64,000 nt of DNA from an uncultured Clostridia bacterium. Lineage in GTDB: Bacteria; Bacillota; Clostridia; RUG12999. The notes below the pieces were generated by a model, which was not told where the DNA came from, did no database searches, and was given only the letters and a program-made list of their open reading frames with translations. The stretch covers positions 1-64,000 of the forward strand of contig CAKVOK010000014.1 of assembly GCA_934792465.1 (NCBI GenBank), read 5' to 3'. The translations under genes and the position numbers were made by a program. This document shows positions 57,501 through 64,000 of the stretch, piece after piece. How positions within the stretch are numbered: the first letter of the stretch is position 1; every line of letters starts with the position of its first letter.

Positions 57501-58025
57501 GAGTTCGCCTATTTGCAGAAGTTCGCCGTCCTCTCCCTGAACTGCGGAAACCTGCAATTTATAGTATTGATACACCTCCGTATTTTTACAGCCGAACGTA
57601 TACGGCTGCCTGTTTACGTCTTTCATAGTAGTATCGTCTGTTCTCGTGTCGATTGCCTTCCACGAGCCGCTGTTTACATTCGCTTCGTCATAATCATTGC
57701 AGCCGGAAAACACCCAGCTTTTCAGATTTCGTCCGTTATAGCTCGCATTGTCGTTTCCCGTTGTAAGCGTATAGGCGGTAACGATAACTTTCTTCGAGGC
57801 CTTAACGATAACATATGCGCCGTCGGTTCCCATGCTGACGCACCATTTGTTGCTGCTCGCTGCGGCAGACCCGTCAAACAGCTTCGCATAGCCCTCATTT
57901 GTGCTTGTTTGAGTGCCGGCAATTGCCGTAAAAGTTACGTCCTCCGCTGATACGATGTGCGGCGGAGTTAATGCAAGGCACATAACAAATGCCAGCAAAA
58001 CCGCCAGATATTTCTTTGCTTTCAT
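54552..58025 (-). CDS. Giant secreted beta-helix adhesin-like protein
   Basis: 1157 residues with a signal peptide (KKYLAVLLAFVMCLALTPPH). Two tandem ~165-residue discoidin-like domains follow: TAIAGTQTSTNEGYAKLFDG and TALDGTQTSTNEGYAKLIDG open each, and KSWVFSGCNDYDE and KSWKLSGCNDYNE mark the same place in each. A CxxC-rich linker (LERCDKCGSERT ... SCVRCGERSG) leads into a right-handed beta-helix of about 600 residues with many GGGIY and GGAVY turns, as in polymorphic membrane and pectinase-like proteins. An InlB B-repeat-like domain (GGYIFGGWFADGNGYNFTKP) and a short C-terminal domain end it. No LPXTG or SLH anchor is visible. Adhesion or glycan binding is inferred. Confidence 0.85.
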   Translation of the reverse strand: MKAKKYLAVLLAFVMCLALTPPHIVSAEDVTFTAIAGTQTSTNEGYAKLFDGSAAASSNKWCVSMGTDGAYVIVKASKKVIVTAYTLTTGNDNASYNGRNLKSWVFSGCNDYDEANVNSGSWKAIDTRTDDTTMKDVNRQPYTFGCKNTEVYQYYKLQVSAVQGEDGELLQIGELGFTYEDPYNVSFTALDGTQTSTNEGYAKLIDGNINTKWGVGSFSSAYIVIKASKKIYVSGYAFTTGNDTAGYSGRNPKSWKLSGCNDYNESSKQGTWTTIHEVAEDSVLQPVNHTKFNFDIDNNSTAYQYYLLKITANVSGEFMQLSEMEFIYDLCGHSWKTVSVEEASCTKPEYTLERCDKCGSERTTETAPALGHIQGEDGSCVRCGERSGAAIGGKVYLNAADAFAAAKSGDTITLLNDASIAAAIEVSSNITLDLNGYTLEMTEENTRIANIQKNAVFTLKDSNKTGVLTGGSSDNGGAVYIAAKGKFIMEGGTITGCKATGKGGAVYAADGNTVEIKKGAVISNCTAVKQGGGIYAEKSINITLDGTISDCATTREGSGLKEGGGIYLWNNGTLTMGSDAVISGCSAGDGGGIYAISNVAVNINGGTIRGCSGVNFGGGIRSDGSVITIDNGIIEDCSSRMGGAIYGRSNSGKKSTIVLKNDTSLRKNEALVGDGGGGVYLYNSTLEVYDSSISDNSAKNGGAVYINPNGGGITMDNATIENNTATWDGGGIVVKQSNYDVSIKNSRITCNTAKGEDYNSFRGGGGIVFLNHGGDKTAEISNTEISGNTAPNGGGIYSSASQINITGGSVCGNKAANAGAGIHTVNSSTLNLNETEISGNGERNACLGGGINVSNSVLNILGGRIMHNTAANGGGIYTDAGAAVSLNRVSILGNTATQSGGGISCATNLMSVDGGVQIYGNTIRKTEDGDETPSNLCLNGGTKLTVTNPVSELDSGFFESRIYVTIDGGTGTGNITDGITEDYSSYFFADNTALRAFYDTEVYLAEGFTVTVDYGYGGRTEEITVPKGGTFDINEYPIHGDGGYIFGGWFADGNGYNFTKPVTQNFTLTAKWLKDGENAVSITPNKLYMLSDRASYLYICAYKDGKLTGAVMREAKAYSMLNIPDTGLDIEGADTLSAFLWDGTWKPLCNGASTKMN

Positions 58026-58151
58026 TTAAAAAATCCTCCCCTTCAAGCGTTTACACATTTCGGTTTTTACAAATTGTTCCCCCTTGCAGCCGTTCGGCCG
58101 CCCTGTCCGAATATGCGTATTTATTAATCAATTAATAAATTACTTTATTTT

Positions 58152-58180
58152 ATTATATAATATTTTTACATAAAAGTCAA
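58152..58180 (-). promoter_or_regulatory. SigA promoter of the adhesin gene
   Basis: TTGACT, 17 bp, TATAAT on the minus strand. The leader of about 120 nt contains the palindrome TTATTAATCAATTAATAA (near 58112-58129), just after the transcription start, a plausible operator. Confidence 0.82.
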
Positions 58181-58212
58181 TACATTTTCTTTAAGTTTTG
58201 AAATAAAAAAAG

Positions 58213-58250
58213 AAAAAATCCCGCCACTCCGAAGAGTTACGGGATTTTTT
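58213..58250. terminator. Terminator of the NhaC-family antiporter gene
   Basis: AAAAAATCCCG pairs with CGGGATTTTTT. It lies about 25 bp after the stop codon, with runs of T on the minus strand. Confidence 0.9.
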
Positions 58251-58275
58251 CCGATAAATTTTTATGAGATGAAAT

Positions 58276-59898
58276 TTATACCTCTTTTTTCGCCGTAATA
58301 TTTTTGATTACAAACAATACAACGAGAGTGATGACAATCTCTATTGCCAGGAGTATTACAGCGTTCTGAATGAATGCCGCAAGCACATATCCTACGAACG
58401 AGAGTGCCGCAACCGTTGCAGCATACGGCAGCTGGGTCGAAACGTGGTTGATATGGTTCGACATTGCACCGGCAGACGACATGATTGTCGTGTCCGAAAT
58501 AGGCGAGCAGTGGTCGCCGCATACAGCACCGGCAAGACAAGCCGCAATGCCTATGATGAGCAGTTCGCTTGTCGGGTCGAATATAGCCGTAACAATCGGG
58601 ATAAGTATTCCGAACGTACCCCACGACGTACCCGTAGCAAATGCGAGCAGGCAGGCAACGAGGAATATTATAGCCGGCAGGAAGTTTGCAAGTCCGCTTG
58701 CAGCCGAATCCATAACGGCTTTTACGAAATCGGCAGCTCCCAAAAGACCTGTCATATTCTTAAGCGACGTAGCAAACGTAAGAATGAGGATTGCCGGAAC
58801 CATGGCGACAAAGCCCTTAGGTATGCAGTCCATAGCTTCTTTGAACGTTACCACACGTCTTGCAACAAGGTATATAATAGTGAGAACCAATGCCACTATA
58901 GCGCCCCAAGGCAAGCCGACCGTTGCGTCCGTATTGGCAAATGCCGTTACGAAATCCGAGCCGGAGAAAAATCCGCCGACATAGATAAGACCGATTACGC
59001 ACAGTATAACAAGTATGATTACCGGCATAATAAGGTCGATAACTCTTCCTCGCGGATTGGCTTTTTCTTCTTCTATATTTTCGTCAACTCTGTCGCCGCA
59101 GGTATAAAGGTCGCCTTTGTTTATCGCATTGTATTCATGCAGACGCATCGGGCCGTAATCGAATTTCATAACGGAAATCGCAATTACGAATACAAGCGTA
59201 AGCAGCGAATAAAAGTTATACGGTATCGCACGCACAAAAAGCTCTATGCCGGAATATCCCGTGCCTTTTGTAAATTCGGAAACCGCAGCCGCCCAGGACG
59301 AAACAGGAGCTATCATACATACGGGCGCCGCCGTGGCGTCTATGATATACGCAAGCTTCGCACGCGAAATCTTATGCGTATCCGTTACGGGACGCATAAC
59401 GCTTCCTACAGTGAGGCAGTTGAAATAATCGTCAATGAATATAAGAACACCGAGAAGAAACGTAGCGAGCTGTGCACCCACACGAGTCTTGATATGTACG
59501 CTTGCCCATCTGCCGAATGCGGCGCTGCCGCCGGCTTTGTTCACAAGCGCAACAACTATTCCGAGAATTACGAGGAACAGGAATATACCTGCCGTATCGG
59601 AAACTGCGGCTATGAGTCCCTCGTTCAAAAGGTTGTCCAATGTAGCTACCGGAGCGAAGTTTGCGGAAAGCAGACCGCCCAGAACGATACCTACGAATAA
59701 TGATGAATAAACTTCTTTTGTTATAAGCGCAAGTCCTATGGCAACTATAGGCGGCACAAGCGCCCAAAACGTTGCGTGGAACATGCTTACAACGGCTTCG
59801 CCGTCCTCACCCTCGGCATATGCAACAGTGGATATTACCATGGCAAACACGAAAGTAAGAAAAGCAACAATGTTTTTTTTGCTGAAAATTTTCTTCAC
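58276..59898 (-). CDS. NhaC-family Na+/H+ antiporter
   Basis: 540 residues with 11-13 predicted membrane helices. An N-terminal hydrophobic segment (NIVAFLTFVFAMVISTVAYA) precedes the repeated core: FLLGVLIFIDDYFNCLTVGSVMRP and FATGTSWGTFGILIPIVTAI are the hallmark motifs of the NhaC/ion transporter superfamily, and CGDHCSPISDTTIMSS lies near the end. The GTG start 6 nt after GGGGG was chosen over an upstream extension. The ion could be Na+/H+ or a coupled organic acid exchange; the subfamily cannot be set by eye. Confidence 0.9.
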   Translation of the reverse strand: MKKIFSKKNIVAFLTFVFAMVISTVAYAEGEDGEAVVSMFHATFWALVPPIVAIGLALITKEVYSSLFVGIVLGGLLSANFAPVATLDNLLNEGLIAAVSDTAGIFLFLVILGIVVALVNKAGGSAAFGRWASVHIKTRVGAQLATFLLGVLIFIDDYFNCLTVGSVMRPVTDTHKISRAKLAYIIDATAAPVCMIAPVSSWAAAVSEFTKGTGYSGIELFVRAIPYNFYSLLTLVFVIAISVMKFDYGPMRLHEYNAINKGDLYTCGDRVDENIEEEKANPRGRVIDLIMPVIILVILCVIGLIYVGGFFSGSDFVTAFANTDATVGLPWGAIVALVLTIIYLVARRVVTFKEAMDCIPKGFVAMVPAILILTFATSLKNMTGLLGAADFVKAVMDSAASGLANFLPAIIFLVACLLAFATGTSWGTFGILIPIVTAIFDPTSELLIIGIAACLAGAVCGDHCSPISDTTIMSSAGAMSNHINHVSTQLPYAATVAALSFVGYVLAAFIQNAVILLAIEIVITLVVLFVIKNITAKKEV

Positions 59899-59983
59899 GT
59901 TAATCCCCCTACTTATTTTTTTAATATCCGATTTGCACAGCAAAAAACATGGGATAAAATCGGACATTATTTTCTCATATTAT

Positions 59984-60012
59984 ATAATATCACAAAATTA
60001 CCAATGTGTCAA
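59984..60012 (-). promoter_or_regulatory. SigA promoter of the antiporter gene
   Basis: TTGACA, 17 bp, TATTAT with TGA before the -10, giving a leader of about 80 nt. Confidence 0.85.
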
Positions 60013-60053
60013 GTTTTTTATACAATTAATGTTTGCGAGTGCAAAAAAACAGA

Positions 60054-60140
60054 GGGTGCGGCAAAATGATTTCATCTTACCTCACCTCCTCTTGGGGGTT
60101 TTAGAAAAATATTGCTTTATGCGGTCTGTGCATTTTTATA
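60054..60140. repeat. Terminator-plus-tail module, decayed copy
   Basis: AGAGGGTGCGGCAAAATGAT, then a mutated right arm, then GTTTTAGAAAAATATTGC and TTTATGCGGTCTGTGC plus ATTTTTATAA. The same order is seen after mntR (13365-13443), where the hairpin is perfect. The tail end overlaps the left edge of family B copy 3. Confidence 0.75.
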
Positions 60141-60256
60141 ACTAAATTAAGACGTCCCCCGCCTCTCTCGGCGGCGGGTTCCGCTTAATTTTTTCAGCGG
60201 CGGATACAATCCCCCACTGAAAACGTTGAATGACGGGGCTAAAGCCCCTTATTGAA
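60137..60256. repeat. ~120-bp dispersed repeat, family B, copy 3 (inverted)
   Basis: Reverse complement of the copies at 3034 and 19357, with a few substitutions in the middle stem. It ends 13 bp past the trxA stop, on the downstream side of that minus-strand gene. Confidence 0.85.
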
Positions 60257-60268
60257 AGCCCTTTTGAA

Positions 60269-60583
60269 TTAAGCGTTTTTAATCATCTGCATCAGTTCGG
60301 ATTTGTCGATTAATCCTATGGACGTATCGGCAATATTGCCGCCTTTTATAACGACAAGCGTCGGAATACTCATGATATTGAATTTACGTGCAAGCTCCGG
60401 CTCTTCATCAACGTTCACCTTGCAGACCTTTATATCCGGCATCTCCTCCGCAATTTCGTCCACGACAGGCGACATCATTCTGCACGGACCGCACCAGTCC
60501 GCCCAAAAATCTATAAGAACCTTTTTATCGGATTTCTCCACTTCCGTTTCGTATGTTGCCGATGTTATTTTTGTTACTGCCAT
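60269..60583 (-). CDS. trxA: Thioredoxin
   Basis: A 104-residue cytoplasmic thiol-disulfide reductant. The active site is FWADWCGPCRMM, with the cis-Pro in SIPTLVVIKGG. Length and fold are canonical. There is a strong AAGGAGG site. It follows rlmH by about 50 bp on the same strand. No thioredoxin reductase is adjacent. Confidence 0.96.
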   Translation of the reverse strand: MAVTKITSATYETEVEKSDKKVLIDFWADWCGPCRMMSPVVDEIAEEMPDIKVCKVNVDEEPELARKFNIMSIPTLVVIKGGNIADTSIGLIDKSELMQMIKNA

Positions 60584-60631
60584 TTTGTTTTCCTCCTTAA
60601 AATTTTTATTAATATTTTACCTAAATAATTT

Positions 60632-61093
60632 TTATTTATGATAATTTTCATTGTTTAATATTTTAAATCCCCGATACACCTGTTCGAGCAAAATCACACG
60701 CATAAGCTGATGCGGAAACGTCATCTCGGAAAAGCTGAGCCGCATATCCGCACGGCGTTTCACATCTTCGGAAAGCCCGTTTGAGCCGCCGATTATAAAT
60801 GTTATACCGCCAAAGCCGTTTATTCCGGCGGTCTTTATAATCCCGCTCAGCTCCTCCGAGGTTTTTTGGATTCCCTCAACGCAGAGCGCAACAACAAAAT
60901 CGCCTTTTTTGATTTTCTTTATGATTTCCGCTCCCTCTGCTTCAATATCCTGCATAACATCGGTTTTCCGACATTCCTTCACTTCCGTTATGCTGATTTT
61001 ACCGAATCTCGAAAGGCGTTTTATATATTCCGCCGCAGCGTCTTTGAAAAACTTTTCTTTTATATTGCCCACGGCAATTACCGATATATTCAT
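60632..61093 (-). CDS. rlmH: 23S rRNA pseudouridine-1915 N3-methyltransferase
   Basis: A 153-residue SPOUT methyltransferase acting on helix 69 of 23S rRNA. The ending FIIGGSNGLSEDVKRRADMR, LSFSEMTFPHQLMRVILLEQ and YRGFKILNNENYHK is the invariant SAM-binding knot. It is read from upstream on the minus strand, after the two tRNA genes. Confidence 0.97.
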   Translation of the reverse strand: MNISVIAVGNIKEKFFKDAAAEYIKRLSRFGKISITEVKECRKTDVMQDIEAEGAEIIKKIKKGDFVVALCVEGIQKTSEELSGIIKTAGINGFGGITFIIGGSNGLSEDVKRRADMRLSFSEMTFPHQLMRVILLEQVYRGFKILNNENYHK

Positions 61094-61153
61094 ATATCCT
61101 CCGTTAAATTAAAAAAACCCCGAAACGCAATACTGCATTCCGAAGTTCTCAGG

Positions 61154-61227
61154 TGGCTGCCGGACTAGGATTCGAACCCAGACAAACAGAGTCAGAGTCT
61201 GTCGTGCTACCTTTACACAATCCGGCA
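61154..61227 (-). tRNA. tRNA-Gln (anticodon CTG)
   Basis: 74 nt including an encoded CCA. The acceptor arms TGCCGGA/TCCGGCA, the T-arm GGGTTCGAATCCT and the anticodon loop CTCTGAC, read between ACAGA and TCTGT, place CTG at positions 34-36. Confidence 0.93.
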
Positions 61228-61283
61228 ATATATGTTTTGTCCATGCACTGCTTCTTGCAGCAATATTCATATAAAAAAAATAT

Positions 61284-61366
61284 TGGTGCGAGAGACGGGA
61301 CTTGAACCCGTACGGTTGCCCACACGCCCCTCAAACGTGCGCGTCTGCCGATTCCGCCACTCTCGC
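61284..61366 (-). tRNA. tRNA-Leu (anticodon GAG)
   Basis: 83 nt including an encoded CCA, with the long variable arm of leucine tRNAs (GTGGGCAACCGTAC). Acceptor GCGAGAG/CTCTCGC, T-arm GGGTTCAAGTCCC, and anticodon loop TTGAGGG between CACGT and GCGTG. Confidence 0.93.
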
Positions 61367-61397
61367 ATACATGGTGTTGAGCTAATCAACGAATAAT

Positions 61398-61426
61398 ATT
61401 ATACCACAAAATGCCGTGCTTGTCAA
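61398..61426 (-). promoter_or_regulatory. SigA promoter of the tRNA genes
   Basis: TTGACA, 17 bp, TATAAT with TGG before the -10, a perfect consensus. Transcription would read tRNA-Leu, tRNA-Gln and possibly rlmH and trxA. Confidence 0.9.
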
Positions 61427-61530
61427 GCAATTTTTTCAAAAAAATTATTTTTTTCTTATGTTTTTTCATGCCATACCCAATAAAAGGCGAAATATTCCGC
61501 GCAATTTTACAGATATTGCAAAAACTCTTG

Positions 61531-61596
61531 AGGGTGTTGCAAAACAATTTCGCTTTGAAACACCCTTAGGGGCTTTAGAAAAATAGTGCAGAATGG
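61531..61596. repeat. Terminator-plus-tail module, third copy
   Basis: AGGGTGTT pairs with AACACCCT around GCAAAACAATTTCGC, then GGGGCTTTAGAAAAATAGTG, as after mntR. The tail then diverges into the inverted element that follows. Confidence 0.7.
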
Positions 61597-61935
61597 ACAA
61601 ACTGAACCCGAAGGCGTCAGGCAATCGGAAACCGAACCCTTGATGCCTTATGACGGACAATTTTTGCCCTTTTCGGCTCGTCATCCTCGAAAAGCGGTAG
61701 CCTTACTTCGTCTTCCGCACCTAAAATGACTAAAAATTTTCTCGTCATAAGGTGCGAGCAGTTTCTATCGAGCTGATTTTTTTTCAAGACAAACAAACGA
61801 ATGCAGGTAATACTTCCGTATTATCAAATGAGTTTGTGCAGTATTGGGGAAAATCAGCCGATAAAAACCATTAAGGGTTCGATTTTCAATTGCCCGGTTA
61901 CGTCGAGTGGCGAAGTTTGTTCATAGCATAAAGCA
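61587..61935. repeat. Large imperfect inverted element
   Basis: The minus strand of 61587-61665 carries, in order, CGTCATAAGG, AAGGGTTCG, TTTCCGATTGCC and GTTTGTCCAT. The plus strand of 61743-61935 carries CGTCATAAGG, AAGGGTTCG, TTTTCAATTGCC and GTTTGTTCAT in the same order. The right arm has about 120 extra bases, with an inner CTGATTTT/AAAATCAG pair. No convincing gene lies inside. The arrangement suggests a non-autonomous mobile element or a large folded RNA. Confidence 0.6.
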
Positions 61936-61944
61936 ATATTTATT

Positions 61945-62066
61945 TCAGAAATTCGTTCTTAAACGAATTTCTACATCTGTTTTAGTTTATCTTTTACAAC
62001 TATGTACTTGTATTTATACCGTTATATCGGTATTTTTTTGCTTTATGCGGTCTGTACATTTTTATA
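61945..62066. repeat. 122-bp repeat, family C, copy 2
   Basis: Same orientation as the copy at position 1, with two differences. It directly follows the inverted element and ends just before the small Cys protein gene. Confidence 0.88.
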
Positions 62067-62080
62067 CAGCCCCTCATATG

Positions 62081-62278
62081 TTAATCAAGACTGAAATCCT
62101 CTGCCGTGAAGCTTTTTTTCTTCTTTTTGATGTGCTTGGAAATATCGAACATATTCAGCTGATATTTTTCGCAAATGTCGCTGCCTTTAACGATACCCTC
62201 ATATTTGCACGCAACATCGCCCATCAGAAAAATAGGCTTTCCGAATACGCAGTTCAGACATTTTTTATCTTCAATCAT
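62081..62278 (-). CDS. Small four-cysteine protein, possible metal binding
   Basis: A 65-residue protein, not recognised. The first half has KKCLNCVFGKPIFLMGDVAC and GSDICEKYQ, a CxxC plus two further Cys that could bind zinc or an iron-sulfur cluster. The second half is a Lys-rich stretch (HIKKKKKSFTAEDF). Its start overlaps the rhaA stop by ATGA, so it is probably translated with rhaA. Coding status is supported by that coupling and by the Cys pattern; its function is unknown. Confidence 0.65.
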   Translation of the reverse strand: MIEDKKCLNCVFGKPIFLMGDVACKYEGIVKGSDICEKYQLNMFDISKHIKKKKKSFTAEDFSLD

Positions 62279-63534
62279 CTGTTCATCAATACGTTTTTCT
62301 CATATTCTTTAACTTCTTTTATCCAGTCCGCACCTACTCCGCAGCCTTTTGCATCACAGTAATAATCCCAAACAAGCGAGAACGGCAGTGCTCTTGCCTC
62401 CTGTGTGAGTGCAAGTCTTGTGCTTACGTCGCCGGCATTTTCCGCAGCCTTGATTTTGTCATGCGGCATGAGCAATGCGGCAAGAATAGCTTTTTTCGTG
62501 TTTCTGAGTCCCGTTACCCATGCAACGACACGGTTAATCGAAGCGTCGAAGAAATCCGTCGCTATGAACGTGTCGCCGAGCTTGCCTATCTTAACAAGTT
62601 CCTCCATTATAGCACGTGTTTCGTCATCGAAGGCAACAACATGGTCGCTGTCCCAGCGAACCGGACGCGATACGTGCAGAAGCACATTTTTCGAGAACGT
62701 ATATATGGAAGCCAGCTTTGCCGATACGACCTCCGTCGGATGATAATGTCCCGTATCGAGAGTCATTATGATATGGTCGCTGTTTTTGCTCAAAACATAT
62801 CCCATACAAAATTCGTGCGAACCTGCCGTGAAGCTTTCCGCACCGATTCCGAATACTTTCGATTCGATGCCGTCCATAACGCCTTTTACGTCTTTCGTAG
62901 CTTCAAAAATCTTGTCGTAGCTGTCTTTCAGACGAAGTCTTGGTGCGAGAGTATCTGCCGGAACTTCTTTGTCGCCGTCCGGCGTCCAGTGGTTTATAAC
63001 GCAGGTTTTGCCCGTTCTTTTGTAGAAATATTCACCGATTTTGCGGCATCTTATACCATGTTCAATCCAGAATTTTCTTATATTCTCATCCGCACATGAG
63101 AGAGTGCCGTTGTCGCTCTTCGGGTGCGAAAAATATGTAGGGTTGAAATCTATTCCGAGACCTTTTTCAACTGCCCAGTCAGCCCAGTTTTTGAAGTTTT
63201 CGGGTTCGATTTCGTTTCTGTCTACGAATCTATCCGCTTCTGCGTAGTTCGCATGAATATTAATTTTTTTCTCGCCCGGAATGTATTTCATAGCCGTTTC
63301 TATATCGGCTCTCAATTCCTCCGGATTTCTTGCCTTGCCGGGATAGTTTCCCGTGGCCTGTATGCCGCCGGTGAGTCCGCCCTCTTTCTTCTCGAATCCG
63401 GCAACGTCATCGCCCTGCCAGCAGTGCATGGATATAGGTGTTGCGTCGCATATTTTGATTGCTTCTTCAACGTCTGTTCCGTACTGCGCATAAATTTCTT
63501 TTGCAATTTCAAATCCTTTTTTGGTATCGTACAT
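62275..63534 (-). CDS. rhaA: L-rhamnose isomerase
   Basis: A 419-residue metal-dependent isomerase converting L-rhamnose to L-rhamnulose in the cytoplasm. It matches the E. coli RhaA type throughout: ISMHCWQGDDVAGFE, LTGGIQATGNYPGKARNPEE, FGIGAESFTAGSHEF, TLDTGHYHPTEVVSAK, LLHVSRPVRWDSDHVV and DFFDASINRVVAWV. The ATG 8 nt after GGAGG was chosen over a 46-residue upstream extension that runs through repeats. Neither the rhamnulokinase nor the aldolase gene is in the window on its 3' side; they may lie elsewhere. Confidence 0.96.
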   Translation of the reverse strand: MYDTKKGFEIAKEIYAQYGTDVEEAIKICDATPISMHCWQGDDVAGFEKKEGGLTGGIQATGNYPGKARNPEELRADIETAMKYIPGEKKINIHANYAEADRFVDRNEIEPENFKNWADWAVEKGLGIDFNPTYFSHPKSDNGTLSCADENIRKFWIEHGIRCRKIGEYFYKRTGKTCVINHWTPDGDKEVPADTLAPRLRLKDSYDKIFEATKDVKGVMDGIESKVFGIGAESFTAGSHEFCMGYVLSKNSDHIIMTLDTGHYHPTEVVSAKLASIYTFSKNVLLHVSRPVRWDSDHVVAFDDETRAIMEELVKIGKLGDTFIATDFFDASINRVVAWVTGLRNTKKAILAALLMPHDKIKAAENAGDVSTRLALTQEARALPFSLVWDYYCDAKGCGVGADWIKEVKEYEKNVLMNR

Positions 63535-63640
63535 CTTTTTATCCTCCTTATTTTTTATAATAAATGCTGTAACGCATATTTTAATGTGAATTTTGTGAGC
63601 GGATAATATCCGCCTGTCTATGGGCATGTTGCCGCTTTTT

Positions 63641-63796
63641 GACAACCCTTCCACCACTGACGTGGTCCCCACACCTCCGCTGCGCAGCAGCTTCCGGCGC
63701 CTTACACAGGGGAGGCTTTAGTCTGTGCCGCTGAATACATATTAATTATGAATTCATAATTCCCATTAGCCGTCTGAGGGGTTGTAGGTCTGCATA
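63641..63796. repeat. Family A palindromic repeat block 6
   Basis: Starts GACAACCCTTCCACCACTGA and ends CGTCTGAGGGGTTGTAGGTC, with one CTTACACAGGGGAGG core, the CCGCTGAAT spacer, and an ATTAATTATGAATTCATAAT insert. It lies upstream of rhaA. Confidence 0.85.
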
Positions 63797-63798
63797 TA

Positions 63799-63829
63799 AG
63801 CTAAATTAAACTCGCCGTGCGAATTCAGC
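63799..63829. repeat. Minimal remnant of a hairpin-cassette array
   Basis: AGCTAAATT, a CGC/GCG-like centre (CTCGCCGTGCGAATT), then CAGCT. It matches the left end and centre of array 2. As at 19 kb, it directly abuts a family A block. Confidence 0.6.
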
Positions 63830-63907
63830 TCTCATCACCCACCCCAATTCTAATTCCTCATTTCTAATTTCTCATTTATTATAAGTATATAACAATATCA
63901 GTCCGAA

Positions 63908-63944
63908 AACAAGGACGTATTATGCCTTTTTTTACGTCCTTGTT
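63908..63944. terminator. Hairpin of uncertain role upstream of rhaA
   Basis: AAACAAGGACGTA pairs with TACGTCCTTGTTT. The run of seven Ts is within the loop, and the sequence after the stem has only short T-runs, so a leader hairpin is as likely as a terminator. Confidence 0.5.
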
Positions 63945-63963
63945 TGCATTTGCGTTCATATAT

Positions 63964-63992
63964 ATTTTATCACAGATTAAAGATTTTGTCAA
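63964..63992 (-). promoter_or_regulatory. SigA promoter at the right end of the window
   Basis: TTGACA, 17 bp, TAAAAT with TGA before the -10 on the minus strand. The transcript would begin near 63957 and enter the hairpin within 15 nt; it could drive rhaA through a 420-nt repeat-rich leader or make a short RNA. Confidence 0.78.
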
Positions 63993-64000
63993 TTTATATT

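Noticed and set aside
61466..61684. 72-codon open frame on the minus strand
   Set aside because: It lies within the terminator module and left arm of the inverted element, with no ribosome-binding site.

Overview
The window looks like a chromosomal segment of a spore-forming, low-to-moderate GC member of the Clostridia (Firmicutes), probably a gut species. Evidence: yabP, yabQ and spoIVB sporulation genes, Mini-RNase III, RNase Y with YmdB, a CIRCE-controlled groESL, SLH and stalk-domain surface proteins, and near-consensus SigA promoters. No rRNA, prophage or insertion sequence with a transposase is visible. Species-level placement is not possible from sequence reading alone. Genes for alpha-galactosidase (GH4), alpha-L-fucosidase (GH95) and L-rhamnose isomerase suggest use of plant polysaccharide sugars (inference).

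Layout. 0.2-11 kb: melA, a GIY-YIG protein, thiI, a stalk/MORN secreted protein, groESL, then a FAD oxidoreductase translationally coupled to a GH95 fucosidase. 11-15 kb: yabP-yabQ-divIC-yabR cluster (minus strand), a DtxR/MntR regulator, and an AAA/DUF4143 ATPase. 15-23 kb (plus strand): rny, ymdB, spoIVB, a repeat-rich gap, mnmE-tsaD, an array of DnaA-box-like 9-mers, and a Gfo/Idh/MocA oxidoreductase. 24-28 kb: a 999-residue SLH protein and a DUF559 nuclease-fold gene sandwiched between repeats. 28-47 kb (minus strand): pyrG; then the housekeeping block of a stalk protein, asp23, nusB, a tsaD paralogue, xseA, xseB, ispA, cinA, recA, recX, rimO, pgsA, an unknown gene, cysE, cysS, mrnC, an alpha/beta hydrolase, a membrane-anchored murF and ddl, with many overlapping starts and stops. 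47-54 kb (plus strand): rodA, murI, a DUF1934 gene, argS, a secreted protein and a ctp protease. 54-63.5 kb (minus strand): a giant beta-helix adhesin, an NhaC antiporter, trxA, rlmH, two tRNAs, a small Cys protein and rhaA.

The most unusual content is in the gaps. At least five families of dispersed structured repeats are present. The most striking is an array of short, mutually different hairpins separated by a constant 9-mer (AGCTAAATT in the first half, its reverse complement AATTTAGCT in the second). It occurs in two full versions and two partial versions, in the same orientation relative to transcription at the two loci where this can be judged. Stems change by compensatory substitutions, and the best copy begins just downstream of a strong SigA promoter. 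Other families are a ~120-bp three-copy element, a 122-bp near-identical direct repeat at the two ends of the window, palindromic CCCCTTACACAGGGG-type repeats that surround the DUF559 gene, and a terminator-plus-tail module. A possible decayed type I toxin-antitoxin locus and a promoter-driven structured RNA candidate are also described.
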